A stretch of DNA of 64,000 nt, from the NCBI GenBank assembly GCA_965116155.1, contig OZ220488.1, positions 558,001-622,000 on the forward strand, read 5' to 3'. Of the stretch, positions 53,506-62,371 are shown in pieces (within the stretch, counting starts at the first letter, position 1; each line of letters begins with the position of its first letter). The DNA comes from G965116155 sp965116155 (GTDB lineage Bacteria > Bdellovibrionota > Bdellovibrionia > Bdellovibrionales > UBA1609). The notes beneath the pieces were generated by a model. That model saw only the letters and a program-made list of their open reading frames with translations, did not search any database and was not told the origin of the DNA. Position numbers and translations under genes: made by a program.

Positions 53506-54249
53506 CACAATAGGGCAGTGGTCGGAGCCGTGGGTTTCCGTGCGGACCTCGGCAGAAAGTACGTGAGGCAAAAGATTTTGTGTTACGCACATGTGATCAA
53601 TCCGCCAACCCCTATTGCGCGGCCGCGCTCGCTCCCTATAAGACCACCAGGTGTAACAACCCGCACGATCCGGGTAAAAATGCCTAAAAGCATCCACAAA
53701 ACCCTTTGATAAAAACCCCTCAAACCAAGCCCGCTCCTCAGGCAAAAAACCACTCACCTTGCTTAAGCGCACAGGATCATGGACGTCGATATTTTTATAA
53801 GCCACATTATAATCCCCCAACAGCACCACCCTCTCGCCACGGGCTGCCTTTTTGTGCAAATGCTCCCCAAACAGTTTTAAAAAATCCTGCTTAAACACAT
53901 GCCGCGTTTCATTAGCCGCACCATTAGGAAAATACACATTATAAATCCAAAGCCCTCGGATCTTTACAATCACAAACCTCCCCTCGCTATCAAAGCGTGG
54001 CTCCCCTATGCCATAGGCAACTTCTTCCGGCTCGTAACGCGAATAAATAGCCGTGCCCGAATAACCCTTGCGCACGCCGTCCGACCAAAAAACCTTATAC
54101 AAAGAGCCAGGATCAAAATTGACATCCCCCTGCTGGGCACGGGTTTCTTGCAAACAAAACACGTCGGCGTTTTCTGTTAAAAAATAATCCTCAAAACCCT
54201 TTTTTAAACAAGAGCGTATGCCATTGACGTTCCAAGAGACTAGCTTCAT
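53488..54249 (-). CDS. xthA: Exodeoxyribonuclease III / AP endonuclease
   Basis: 253 residues of the ExoIII/APE family, acting in base-excision repair. Motifs: SWNVNGIRS, CLQETRAQ (metal-binding Glu), VYFPNGA, LLGDYNVAY (catalytic Asp and Asn), YTWWSYR, WRIDHM and GSDHCPIVL (catalytic His). The C-terminus is NLED-stop from TTAGAGGACTAG, again an element terminus. It follows the gspI-like gene by 11 bases on the same strand. Confidence 0.94.
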   Translation of the reverse strand: MKLVSWNVNGIRSCLKKGFEDYFLTENADVFCLQETRAQQGDVNFDPGSLYKVFWSDGVRKGYSGTAIYSRYEPEEVAYGIGEPRFDSEGRFVIVKIRGLWIYNVYFPNGAANETRHVFKQDFLKLFGEHLHKKAARGERVVLLGDYNVAYKNIDVHDPVRLSKVSGFLPEERAWFEGFLSKGFVDAFRHFYPDRAGCYTWWSYRERARPRNRGWRIDHMCVTQNLLPHVLSAEVRTETHGSDHCPIVLNLED

Positions 54250-54260
54250 GCCGCGCGCTC

Positions 54261-54794
54261 CTACTCCAAGCTCACGCTTTGCGAATAATCTACAAAATAA
54301 GTGCTCAAACTGTGCGATACCACATTTTTGCCACGCCTTAAACTCACTGTCAGCCGAAACTCTAAAATGCTGCTGCTAATAAACTCGGTCATTTTATTTG
54401 CAACCGTCTCAACCATAGGGTTTTGCTCGCGCGTCTCATCATCTATTTGCTCTACAATATTCGGAAAACTAAACGGCTGAGCAGCAAAGCTCCAGGCATA
54501 GTTTTTAAACGCATCTCCTAGCTCTGCAAAGTCCCCCGCTCCCTCCTCTGGCACCTGATCAAAGGCCATACCCTTATAGCGGGCCTCTAGCTCTGCCATA
54601 CGATGCTGTAGCAAAAAATGAAAATCCCTATACATGCGCCCCTTATTGACACGAAAAAAATTTCCCGTCCACGCCTGATGCAGCACCAACACAGCGCCCA
54701 TTAAAATTCCAAGCGCCACCAGCACCTCAAGCAACGAAAACCCCCGCCGCTTTGTCCCAGAATATTGAACTAGCGCTCTGATGCTTACGCTCAT
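54261..54794 (-). CDS. gspI: Type II secretion minor pseudopilin, GspI-like
   Basis: About 177 residues. The prepilin cleavage motif RRGFSLLEVLVALGIL (Gly18/Phe19, Glu at +5) and a hydrophobic helix are followed by a soluble domain of about 130 residues, most like GspI. The leader (residues 1-17) is translated from the end of a class Y element: the minus-strand sequence ATGAGCGTAAGCATCAGAGCGCTAG encodes its start. The original start and ribosome site have been replaced or displaced. It is separated from gspF by 0.5 kb of elements, while gspG is on the other strand. Confidence 0.75.
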   Translation of the reverse strand: MSVSIRALVQYSGTKRRGFSLLEVLVALGILMGAVLVLHQAWTGNFFRVNKGRMYRDFHFLLQHRMAELEARYKGMAFDQVPEEGAGDFAELGDAFKNYAWSFAAQPFSFPNIVEQIDDETREQNPMVETVANKMTEFISSSILEFRLTVSLRRGKNVVSHSLSTYFVDYSQSVSLE

Positions 54795-55278
54795 AGGCCC
54801 ATACTACCTAAGTTTTGTGACTTTGGACATGCGTACAAGTATTGTGAGTGGGATTTGCGCAATGTTTGGCGCTTTGACGGAAGTGTCGCGGCCTCTCGTT
54901 GGGGGGGAGGCGGCCTCCAACAAGAGATATCCATGGTTGTTAAGATAATCTGGCAGCTTAGGTCACGCCTTGGTTTTTCGCAATCAATAAAATCCGGATG
55001 CAGGCTCATAGTAGCTTCATAGGCCGCAAAATTCTCTGTAAGACGCTTGGCACCCTGATGGTCGCCCCTTTGCAAGAGGCTATCAGGATGCCGCCGTGAG
55101 CCTATCCAGCACGTGAGGGCACCCTGGCTAGTCACTCGCCTGTGGCGCACCTCCTGGTGCACTTCCAGGCTGCGCTTCTTGGCCATGGCGCCCTCACTAA
55201 CACTTTTATGCTTACGCACTTCAGAGAATTTTACTAACACTCTGATGCTTACGCAGCTAACGCTCTGATGCTTACGCA
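54744..55278. repeat. Class Y end, W remnants, and Y with nested U
   Basis: 54744-54790 is one arm of an inverted Y whose terminus encodes the gspI leader. Decayed W parts occupy about 54870-55013. An inverted Y (55014-55254) contains a U element (about 55101-55218) placed after GCCGCCG, where the uninterrupted sister at 31023-31135 continues GCCGCCGCTTTGCTTCAGAG. Two further solo termini (CTAACGCTCTGATGCTTACGC) end the cluster just after the gspF stop. Confidence 0.8.
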
Positions 55279-56502
55279 CTAACCTCCTAATGACGACATA
55301 TCGAACATGGGGATCATAATGGCAAACACAATAATACCAATTACGCCACCCATAACGATAATCATCAAAGGCTCCATAAGAGAAGTCAGCCCATCCACCT
55401 GAACCTTAACATTGTGGTCGTAAGAGTTGCTCACCTGGGTGAGCATATTTTCGAGCTCGCCGGTTTTTTCACCGATGTTGACCATATGGATCACAATAGG
55501 AGGAAACTCACCCGATTTTTTTAAAGGGCCTGCAATAGACTCTCCCTCGCTAATGTTGTCGCGCGCATTGTCTATTGCACTGGCCAGCACCTCGTTATTA
55601 ACCACATTGCGCACAATGCCCATCGCAGAAAGCATCGGCACCCCTCCTGCCAGCAGAGTAGACAAGGTGCGTGTAAAACGCGAAACCGCAATCACGCGCG
55701 TTAATTTGCCCAATATGGGCAGCCTGAGCTTAATACGGTCCCAACTGACCTGACCATGGGGAGTGTTTTTCCACAATCGAAACATCAGCACAAACAAGGC
55801 CCCCGCTATAATCAGCACCAACCAGTAGTTAATCAGCAAATCGCTCACGCCTATAATAACCTCAGTGTACCAAGGCAAAATTAAGTCCGGCGAAGCTTCA
55901 AAAACGGCAATCATTTTAGGAATCACATAAACAAACAACACAATGAGGATCAAAAAAGTAAACACACACATAACCGCAGGGTACAAAAGTGCCGAGCGCA
56001 CCTTGCTGTTAAGAGCCGTTTGAGACTCTGTAAACTCTGCCAGTCGTAGTAAAATAATATCCAGCGTGCCAGAAGTCTCCCCTGCCTCACACATGGATAT
56101 GTAGATTTTGTTAAAAATTTTAGGGTACTTCTCTAAAGCCTTATGCAGCGACGAGCCCTCGTTGACGCGGTTTTTTATGTCGCTTAAAACACTAGAAAAC
56201 TCAGCATCTTCAGTTTGATCGGCCACGGCGCTAAGAGACTCCACCAAAGGCACGTTGGCCTTAATTAAGGTCGAGAGCTGACGCGTGGTGTTGGCTAGCT
56301 CCTTAACCCCCACACGAGGGGAGTGGAGCCGGCCCCCACCCCCCCACCCTCTGCCTTTTTTTTTGGTTTTGTCCTTAAGGCTACTAACGTAGATGCCTTG
56401 TTTTTTGAGCTTTGCATGGGCGGCTCTAGTATTTTCAGCATCAATACTACCACGGGCGCTTTGGCCCTGTTTGTTAATGCCTTTATACTCATAGACGCCC
56501 AT
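55279..56502 (-). CDS. gspF: Type II secretion inner-membrane platform protein GspF
   Basis: About 407 residues. Two T2SS-F domains (~70-195 and ~275-395) each end in membrane helices (YPAVMCVFTFLILIVLFVY; LMIIVMGGVIGIIVFAIMI). GspF anchors the pseudopilus assembly platform. MGVYEYKGINKQG is the normal N-terminus, so ATG 56502 is chosen; an alternative ATG at 56529 lies exactly at the end of an adjacent Y element (GCGCTCTAATG). No ribosome site is evident at either, suggesting the native upstream region was displaced. Confidence 0.9.
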   Translation of the reverse strand: MGVYEYKGINKQGQSARGSIDAENTRAAHAKLKKQGIYVSSLKDKTKKKGRGWGGGGRLHSPRVGVKELANTTRQLSTLIKANVPLVESLSAVADQTEDAEFSSVLSDIKNRVNEGSSLHKALEKYPKIFNKIYISMCEAGETSGTLDIILLRLAEFTESQTALNSKVRSALLYPAVMCVFTFLILIVLFVYVIPKMIAVFEASPDLILPWYTEVIIGVSDLLINYWLVLIIAGALFVLMFRLWKNTPHGQVSWDRIKLRLPILGKLTRVIAVSRFTRTLSTLLAGGVPMLSAMGIVRNVVNNEVLASAIDNARDNISEGESIAGPLKKSGEFPPIVIHMVNIGEKTGELENMLTQVSNSYDHNVKVQVDGLTSLMEPLMIIVMGGVIGIIVFAIMIPMFDMSSLGG

Positions 56503-56528
56503 ACTTTTAACGCTACAGTGTTTGCACA

Positions 56529-56911
56529 TTAGAGCGCTAGTAAAATTCTCTGAGGTAGAGCGGCGCTCCTGGCGTAGCCTCCCATAGGGAGGCGTCTGCG
56601 ACAGGAGCAAGCGTCCTACAGAGAATTTTGCGGCCTATAAGGGATCTATGGCCCTGTAGCGATAGGCGATCTCTTATCCAGCGCATGACAGCACCTTAAC
56701 TTCGTCACTTGACCCTTTTGCATGCCTCCTTTGGAGGCAACCAAGGGCCTGCGTTTTCCGGTTAAGGTACTGCCACTAGCACTTTTATGCTTACGCCTCT
56801 AGGCCTATCGCGACCACTCTCGCGTCAAAGCTCCGTGCGTTAAGCAAGTGCAAGTCTAACTGCTGTCACTTGAGCCACTAAGCTATGTTGTTGTATACAT
56901 TAGGTTGCTAG
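56529..56911. repeat. Class Y followed by W carrying an inserted U element
   Basis: Y at 56529-56640 (stem AAAATTCTCTG/CAGAGAATTTT). W starts at about 56641 (GGATCTATGGCCCTGTAGCG) and its stem is split by a U element at 56674-56796, flanked by CTC on both sides (56671-56673 and 56797-56799). The stem resumes CTCTAGGCCTATCGCGACC. The uninterrupted stem is present at 57838-57869. The region then runs to the gspG leader without other features. Confidence 0.9.
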
Positions 56912-56944
56912 GTGTTTTTTACTAAAAAGGAGATGCGCACCCCT

Positions 56945-57364
56945 ATGAAATTTTTGGAGCCATTAAAATGCAGCAAAGGTATGACTTTAATGGAAATTAT
57001 GATCGTAATTGTCATATTGGGGTCTTTGATGACCATTTTAGGCACCCGTGTGATGGACCGATTGGGCGGCGCTAACGTGAAGCAGGCCAAAATACAGATT
57101 GCAGAAGTGGGCAAGCAGTTAGAGGCTTATTATTTAGATTGCCAATCGTACCCTAGCACAGGCGAAGGCTTGCAGGCGCTTATGAGCAAGCCTGCCAGTT
57201 GCGAAAGCTGGGGGCCAGACCCTTACTTGCGCAAGCTGCCCCGCGACCCTTGGGGCACAGAGTTGGTTTATGAGTCTGATGGCGCTTCTTACACCCTCAC
57301 GAGCCTGGGCAAAGACAAACGCGACGGCGGCGAAGGCGCCAATGCAGACATTAAGTCAGAGTAA
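56945..57364 (+). CDS. gspG: Type II secretion major pseudopilin GspG
   Basis: About 139 residues. Leader MKFLEPLKCSKG, cleavage before MTLMEIMIVIVILG (Glu at +5), and the GspG C-terminal pattern (YYLDCQSYPSTGEGLQALM, YLRKLPRDPWG, LTSLGKDKRDGGEGANADI), including the calcium-site region. It should polymerise into the pseudopilus. AGGAG lies 12 bases upstream. It is transcribed away from gspF, unlike the usual gspFGHI order, and a class Y element starts two bases after its stop. Confidence 0.93.
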   Translation: MKFLEPLKCSKGMTLMEIMIVIVILGSLMTILGTRVMDRLGGANVKQAKIQIAEVGKQLEAYYLDCQSYPSTGEGLQALMSKPASCESWGPDPYLRKLPRDPWGTELVYESDGASYTLTSLGKDKRDGGEGANADIKSE

Positions 57365-57365
57365 T

Positions 57366-57996
57366 TTAGAGCGCTAACGAAATTCTCTGGGATAAGCGGC
57401 GGCGCAAGAGCAGCACCCTGAAAGGGTGCGGCCGCGATGGCGCCAAGCGTCCCACAGAGAATTTCGCGGCCTATAAGTGCGTAAGCATTAGAGCGCTAGT
57501 AAAATAAAATTGGGCAATAAGAGCCAGCTCCAGAGCAGCCTCGTGAGCTATCTAGTTCTCCCTTGAAATCCTGGGGCTTTTCGCTTGCCACCTGCTTAGC
57601 ACCCCATAAAGGGGAGCAGGTGGCTACACTACCCGCCCAAGATTTCAAGGGGCCACTTTTATGCTTACGCATGAAAGAGGCGTCTGCGAGGGAGATGGCG
57701 CATTACCCAATTTTATTTTGCGGCCTATAAGGGATCTATGAGCCGATAGCGAAGGGCCTTAGGCCCGTAGCGACCAGATTGTCGTCAAAGCCAAGGACGT
57801 CTCCCTACAGGAGGCATTCATGGCGTTAAGACAATCTGGTCGCGATAGGCCTAGAGATCGCCTATCGCTACAGGCTCGTAGATGCTTCATAGGTCGCAGA
57901 ACAAACTTGGGCCTTTCGTTTGCCCCAAGGGCAGCCAACAGGCTTCTGCCCTTGGGGCTGCACTTGCTGGCCAAGTTTGTTCTGCTAGCACTCTGA
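57366..57996. repeat. Array Y, Y with nested U, two facing W hairpins, inverted Y
   Basis: Y at 57366-57477; a second Y at 57488-57730 (stem AAAATAAAATTGGG/CCCAATTTTATTTT) holding U at 57547-57671 with TGA on both sides (57544-57546, 57672-57674). Then W forward (about 57731-57800) and W reverse (about 57830-57884) face each other, and an inverted Y at 57885-57996 ends at the tRNA-Phe 3' side. There is no gene here. Confidence 0.9.
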
Positions 57997-58003
57997 TTTT
58001 TGC

Positions 58004-58079
<76 letters not shown>

Positions 58080-58110
58080 GCAACTGTGTACTGTGTGATT
58101 AACTGCACAG

Positions 58111-59064
58111 TTATGCTAATACAGCTACCACATATAAGCAGTACAGCAAACACAAAAAAAGCCCATGCCAAAAGCCCAAAGCGGCCCTTTTGTTAAACAC
58201 ACAAAGCAGCATTAACACCACCGTAACAAACAGCATAAAAACACTGTCCACCTTCAATATCTGCTCCGAAAGCTCCAAAGGCTGCACCCAAGCCGTCACT
58301 CCGCCCACACAAAGCATATTTAAAATATTCGAACCCACCGCGTTGCCAAAGGCCATGCCGCCCTCTTTTTTAAGCGCTGCCACCACACTGGTTGCGATCT
58401 CTGGGCAGCTAGTGCCAAAAGAAACCACCAAAACCCCCACCATACGGGCATCAAGGCCTAACACGTCCCCAAGGCCAAGGCCGCCCGATATAAACAACTG
58501 CGCCCCATAAATCAAAGCCCCTACACCTGCAGCAAACAGTACCACTAGCCCCACTAAGGACCACAGGCTCCCGGAAGCGCCAGCAGAGATTTCTGGCTGC
58601 CGCAAAAGGCTGTTGGCTCTGTGTTTGTGCAAAATATAACCACCCGCGCCTAGGAGCCCACCCACTAAAGCCCCACCTTCTATGCGGTTAATATGAAGAT
58701 CTAGCATCAATAACACAAAGCCTACACTTAAAACCAAGAGCCACACCATCTGCTGGCGCGCCTGCGCCCCAAATCTTAGTGGCGCTACCAGTGCGCTCAA
58801 GCCAACCACTACTAAAAGGTTTAAAACATTAGACCCTACGATGTTTCCCACAGCCACATCGGGAGCGCCTCTAAAGGCTGCCACCAAGCTGGCAAATAGC
58901 TCTGGAGCCGAAGTGCCTGCAGCCACCAAGGTCAAACCCACAACGCTAGGTGCCAAACCCCACCGCAGCGCTACGGCTTGCGCTGCGTGCACAAGACCCT
59001 TGGCGCCCACGCTTAAAAACAAAACTCCCGCAACGAGTGTCAGAAAAGAGTACAGTAGAGTCAC
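58111..59064 (-). CDS. CaCA-family Ca2+/Na+ exchanger (YrbG-like)
   Basis: 317 residues, about ten membrane helices, with the two inverted alpha repeats: GTSAPELFAS with VGNIVGSNVLN, and GTSCPEIATS with FGNAVGSNILN. The Glu in each GTS-x-PE is the ion-coordinating residue. It exchanges Ca2+ for Na+ or K+ across the inner membrane. GTG start at 59064. Confidence 0.92.
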   Translation of the reverse strand: MTLLYSFLTLVAGVLFLSVGAKGLVHAAQAVALRWGLAPSVVGLTLVAAGTSAPELFASLVAAFRGAPDVAVGNIVGSNVLNLLVVVGLSALVAPLRFGAQARQQMVWLLVLSVGFVLLMLDLHINRIEGGALVGGLLGAGGYILHKHRANSLLRQPEISAGASGSLWSLVGLVVLFAAGVGALIYGAQLFISGGLGLGDVLGLDARMVGVLVVSFGTSCPEIATSVVAALKKEGGMAFGNAVGSNILNMLCVGGVTAWVQPLELSEQILKVDSVFMLFVTVVLMLLCVFNKRAALGFWHGLFLCLLYCLYVVAVLA

Positions 59065-59251
59065 GATCCGCCTTGTATTATTTTTTTTTATATCGAAAAT
59101 GAGACATCTTCGATAAAGCCTCGATAAAACCTAGTACACAAAGGTGTTTTTAAGCAAAGTGCTGTACAATGACAAATATTTTATTGATTGCAGTTTAACA
59201 TATGTGAGTAACTGGCTAGGCACTAAAGGGGAGATTGTTGCTGCGCTTGCA

Positions 59252-59827
59252 ATGGATTATGCGCGCAACACGCATAGCACTGCACAAGCGACACAAGACG
59301 TAGGAGAAAAAGACACAGAGTCAAAAAACACAGGGACAAAAGACGTAAGAATTAAAAACCGGGGGGGCAAAATGGTAAGTTCAGCAAGAAACCTAACAAC
59401 AAAAAACTCACAGCTGCATAAAAGCTCTAAAAAGACGCAGGTAGACGAAATTAACGCTCATCTGGATGCAGAGTTTGTACAGGAGTGTCGCAAAAAATTG
59501 CTCGAGGCAAAAAGCAGCATCATTAACCGGCATCATAATGTGCGACGCAGTTTAAACGAGGCTTCGTCAGCCAAAGGGGGTGACGAGGCGGATCAAACGG
59601 TGAGGGTGTTGCACGAGCAGCAGCTGTTGCGAGACAACGAACGCTTGCAGAATCAGCTGCTAGAGATCGAAAAGGCGCTTTTACGTATTGAAAAAGGCGT
59701 GTACGGCATTTGCGAAGAAACCGAAGAAACCATTGAGCCCAAACGGCTAATGGCCGAACCTTGGACCTGCCTTAGTATCGAAGGCGCTGAACTGCGCGAA
59801 AGCTTAAGCAAACGCTTTGCAAAATAA
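59252..59827 (+). CDS. DksA/TraR-family protein lacking most zinc ligands
   Basis: About 191 residues from ATG 59252; an alternative ATG at 59372 has GGGGGGG before it. A polar N-terminal tail precedes a coiled coil (~80-150) and a DksA-type C-terminal globule. In place of the four zinc cysteines it reads YGICEETEETIEPKRL and WTCLSIEGAE, so at most two remain. C-less DksA variants are known and still bind RNA polymerase. It would act through the secondary channel in the stringent response. Divergent from the exchanger. Confidence 0.75.
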   Translation: MDYARNTHSTAQATQDVGEKDTESKNTGTKDVRIKNRGGKMVSSARNLTTKNSQLHKSSKKTQVDEINAHLDAEFVQECRKKLLEAKSSIINRHHNVRRSLNEASSAKGGDEADQTVRVLHEQQLLRDNERLQNQLLEIEKALLRIEKGVYGICEETEETIEPKRLMAEPWTCLSIEGAELRESLSKRFAK

Positions 59828-59839
59828 CTGGCTAGTACC

Positions 59840-61459
59840 TTGATTAGCGCACGCGCCCGCCTGCAAGCTTTTGTTTTGGTACTGCTTGCGCTTTTAGGTG
59901 GGGCCTTTTTTGCGCGGCATCTTAGCCCTCAGGCCGAATGGTTTAGTGTTATTCCCCCAGCCTTAGCCTTAGCGCTAGCCTTTAGTACACAAAATATCCT
60001 GCTAAGCCTTAGTGCAAGCGTGCTGCTAGGTGGGGTCTTGCTACACTGGCCTCTTACCACTGGTACCCACTGGGAGCAGGCCGTAATAGAGCCGTTTAAA
60101 ATTTTATACAAAGAGTCCTGGAGTTTTGATAGTGCGCGCTTTTTAGGCTTTGTGGTGGGAATACTAAGCACCATAGAGCTACTACACAAAAGCGGCAGTT
60201 TAGAAAGTCTCATAACACGCTGCACCCGCTTTGTGAGTAGCGCTTTTGGCGCACAGCTGAGCACCTATGCCATGGGTTTGATGCTGTTCATTGATGACTA
60301 CGCCAACACCATGCTGTGTGGCTCTGCCATGGGCCCCTTAGCAGACAAGCACAGGGTCAGCCGTGCCAAGCTGGCCTTTATAGTGGATGCCACATCGGCT
60401 CCCGTAGCTGGGGTGTCTTTGATCTCTACATGGGTGGCCTACGAGGCTGGGTTATTTGACTCTATCAGCCAAAGTTTAAACCTCGGTAAAAACGGCTACG
60501 CCATGCTGCTAGATGCTTTGGGGTTTAGGTTTTATTGTTTTTTCATGCTCGGCTATGTGCTTATAAACATACTAAGCTGCAAAGACTGGGGGCCCATGCG
60601 GCAAAGCCAAGCGCGAAGCCTTAAAGACGGTGCAGCCCCCATGTTTCTTAGCACCCGCCGCCGCAACAGCGGCCCCTTAGCCACAGTGCTCAGCCTGGGC
60701 ACCCTGGTGCTGCTTGTGCCGTTGGGATTTTATATAGATGGCGGAGGCTTGGCGCGCCCTCTAATGGATGCATTCAGCCCCACGGCATGGGGGCAGGTGA
60801 TTCAGCGGTCTCAAAATAACATCACCGTGCTAATGGTGGTGAGTTTTGTAAGCTATTTTTTGGCCGCAGGGCTTCTTTTAAAGCGCCTGCCTTTAAAAAG
60901 AATCTGGCACATAAGTCTTAGCGGCGCTAAAAAAGCCGCCCTACCATGCTGTGTATTAGTACTTGCATGGTGCGTGCGCAATGTGTGCACCCAGCTACAA
61001 ACAGGACTCTTTGTGGCTGACGTGCTAGGACATATCATTAGCCCCATATGGTGGCCGAGTGTGGTGTTTTTGACTTCAGCTGCCGTTGCCTTTGCTACGG
61101 GTTCTTCTTGGGGAGTGATGTCTATTTTGATCCCCATTACCACACCTGTGGCCTATGCCATTGATGGTAATACGTATGGCATTACCACTATGCTTTGCTT
61201 GGCTGCAGTGTTAGATGGGAGCATTTTTGGTGACCATGCTTCCCCCATGAGCGACACCACTATTATGAGCTCTACCGCTTGTCAGTGCCCGCATTTGGAG
61301 CATGTTAAAACCCAACTGCCTTATGTGTTGGTGGTGGCAGCGGTGGCATGCAGCGCTTATGCTATAAGTGCTGCATGCCAGGGCAGCGTGGGGCCCGCGG
61401 CACTTTTGCTAAGCGGGTATGGGGTGCTTTGGTGTGTGCACCGTGTACTGGCGCGCTAA
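59840..61459 (+). CDS. nhaC: NhaC-family Na+/H+ antiporter
   Basis: 539 residues with about eleven membrane helices and NhaC/ArsB-like motifs: LFIDDYANTMLCGSAMGP, DATSAPVAGVSLISTWVAYE, FATGSSWGVM and DGSIFGDHASPMSDTTIMSS. It exports Na+ (or an organic substrate, as in related transporters) in exchange for protons. The start is a TTG 12 bases after the DksA-like stop, so the two are probably co-transcribed. Confidence 0.88.
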   Translation: MISARARLQAFVLVLLALLGGAFFARHLSPQAEWFSVIPPALALALAFSTQNILLSLSASVLLGGVLLHWPLTTGTHWEQAVIEPFKILYKESWSFDSARFLGFVVGILSTIELLHKSGSLESLITRCTRFVSSAFGAQLSTYAMGLMLFIDDYANTMLCGSAMGPLADKHRVSRAKLAFIVDATSAPVAGVSLISTWVAYEAGLFDSISQSLNLGKNGYAMLLDALGFRFYCFFMLGYVLINILSCKDWGPMRQSQARSLKDGAAPMFLSTRRRNSGPLATVLSLGTLVLLVPLGFYIDGGGLARPLMDAFSPTAWGQVIQRSQNNITVLMVVSFVSYFLAAGLLLKRLPLKRIWHISLSGAKKAALPCCVLVLAWCVRNVCTQLQTGLFVADVLGHIISPIWWPSVVFLTSAAVAFATGSSWGVMSILIPITTPVAYAIDGNTYGITTMLCLAAVLDGSIFGDHASPMSDTTIMSSTACQCPHLEHVKTQLPYVLVVAAVACSAYAISAACQGSVGPAALLLSGYGVLWCVHRVLAR

Positions 61460-61494
61460 TATACTTTAGCGCTGTTTTATGTGCACAATATTAT

Positions 61495-62367
61495 ATGGCA
61501 TTAGATTTGTGGGTAGAGTTTTTTGAAGACCTCCAATACGTTAGAGGCCGGTCGCGCAATACCATATTGGCTTATAGACGCGATTTGGAGCTGTTTGAAA
61601 AATTTAAACAACAAGAAAAAGAGCTTTCGCGTTTTTATGCTTTTATGCGTGAGCATAAGCTTTCTACCCGATCACAGGCACGGGTGGTCTCGAGCCTGCG
61701 TACGTATTTTAAGTTTTTAGAAAGCCGCGGCATCAAGGCCAAAGAACTACGCGTGCTAAACCCGCCCAAAATCCATGTCAACCTACCCGAGCCGGTTTCG
61801 TTAGCCTCATTTAAAAAGCTCCTTGAAGCCTCTCGCACAGATCATCCCCTGCACACAGCTCGCAACCAGCTGCTTTTGTATATGCTATTTGGCTTAGGAG
61901 TGCGGGTGTCAGAGCTAGTGGGTTTGAACCTGATAGACTTTAACACGAGCGCCTCTTCGCTTAGCGTTACTGGCAAAGGAGGCAAGCAGCGCCTTGTGCC
62001 AGTGAACCAGGTTTTATACGCGCAGCTAAGCCACTACATACAACACATTAGGCCTAAGCTATTACGTAGTTCTAATGTGCAAAGCATATTGCTTAACAAT
62101 ATGGGCCGCAGACCCAATCGCCATAGTGTATGGCGGTGGATGGCGCAGTGGTCGAGCCAGGCGGGTTTGGAGCGGGTTTTTTCGCCCCATAAATTCCGTC
62201 ATGGCTGTGCAACGGCTCTTTTAGAAAGTGGAGCAGATTTGCGCTCTATACAGTTGCTTTTGGGGCACTCAAGCTTACAGACTACGCAAATGTACACTCA
62301 CGTCAGCCGGCTCAAAATGCAAGACGAGTTAAGTACGCACCATGTGCTTTCAAAACTAAAAAACTAG
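61495..62367 (+). CDS. xerD: Tyrosine recombinase XerD/XerC-like
   Basis: 290 residues, the standard Xer length, with N-terminal core-binding domain (~1-85) and catalytic domain (~100-285). Catalytic residues: Arg137 (GVRVSE), Lys161 or Lys164 (TGKGGKQR), His232 and Arg235 (HKFRHG), His258 (LLGHSS) and Tyr267. With the copy at 1666-2670 it could form the XerC/XerD pair. ATG 61495 is chosen because longer frames run back into nhaC. Confidence 0.9.
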   Translation: MALDLWVEFFEDLQYVRGRSRNTILAYRRDLELFEKFKQQEKELSRFYAFMREHKLSTRSQARVVSSLRTYFKFLESRGIKAKELRVLNPPKIHVNLPEPVSLASFKKLLEASRTDHPLHTARNQLLLYMLFGLGVRVSELVGLNLIDFNTSASSLSVTGKGGKQRLVPVNQVLYAQLSHYIQHIRPKLLRSSNVQSILLNNMGRRPNRHSVWRWMAQWSSQAGLERVFSPHKFRHGCATALLESGADLRSIQLLLGHSSLQTTQMYTHVSRLKMQDELSTHHVLSKLKN

Positions 62368-62371
62368 TATC

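Noticed and set aside
54791..55279. A minus-strand protein between gspF and gspI
   Set aside because: It is read through palindromic elements (phrases such as RKHKSVS) and has no family signal.
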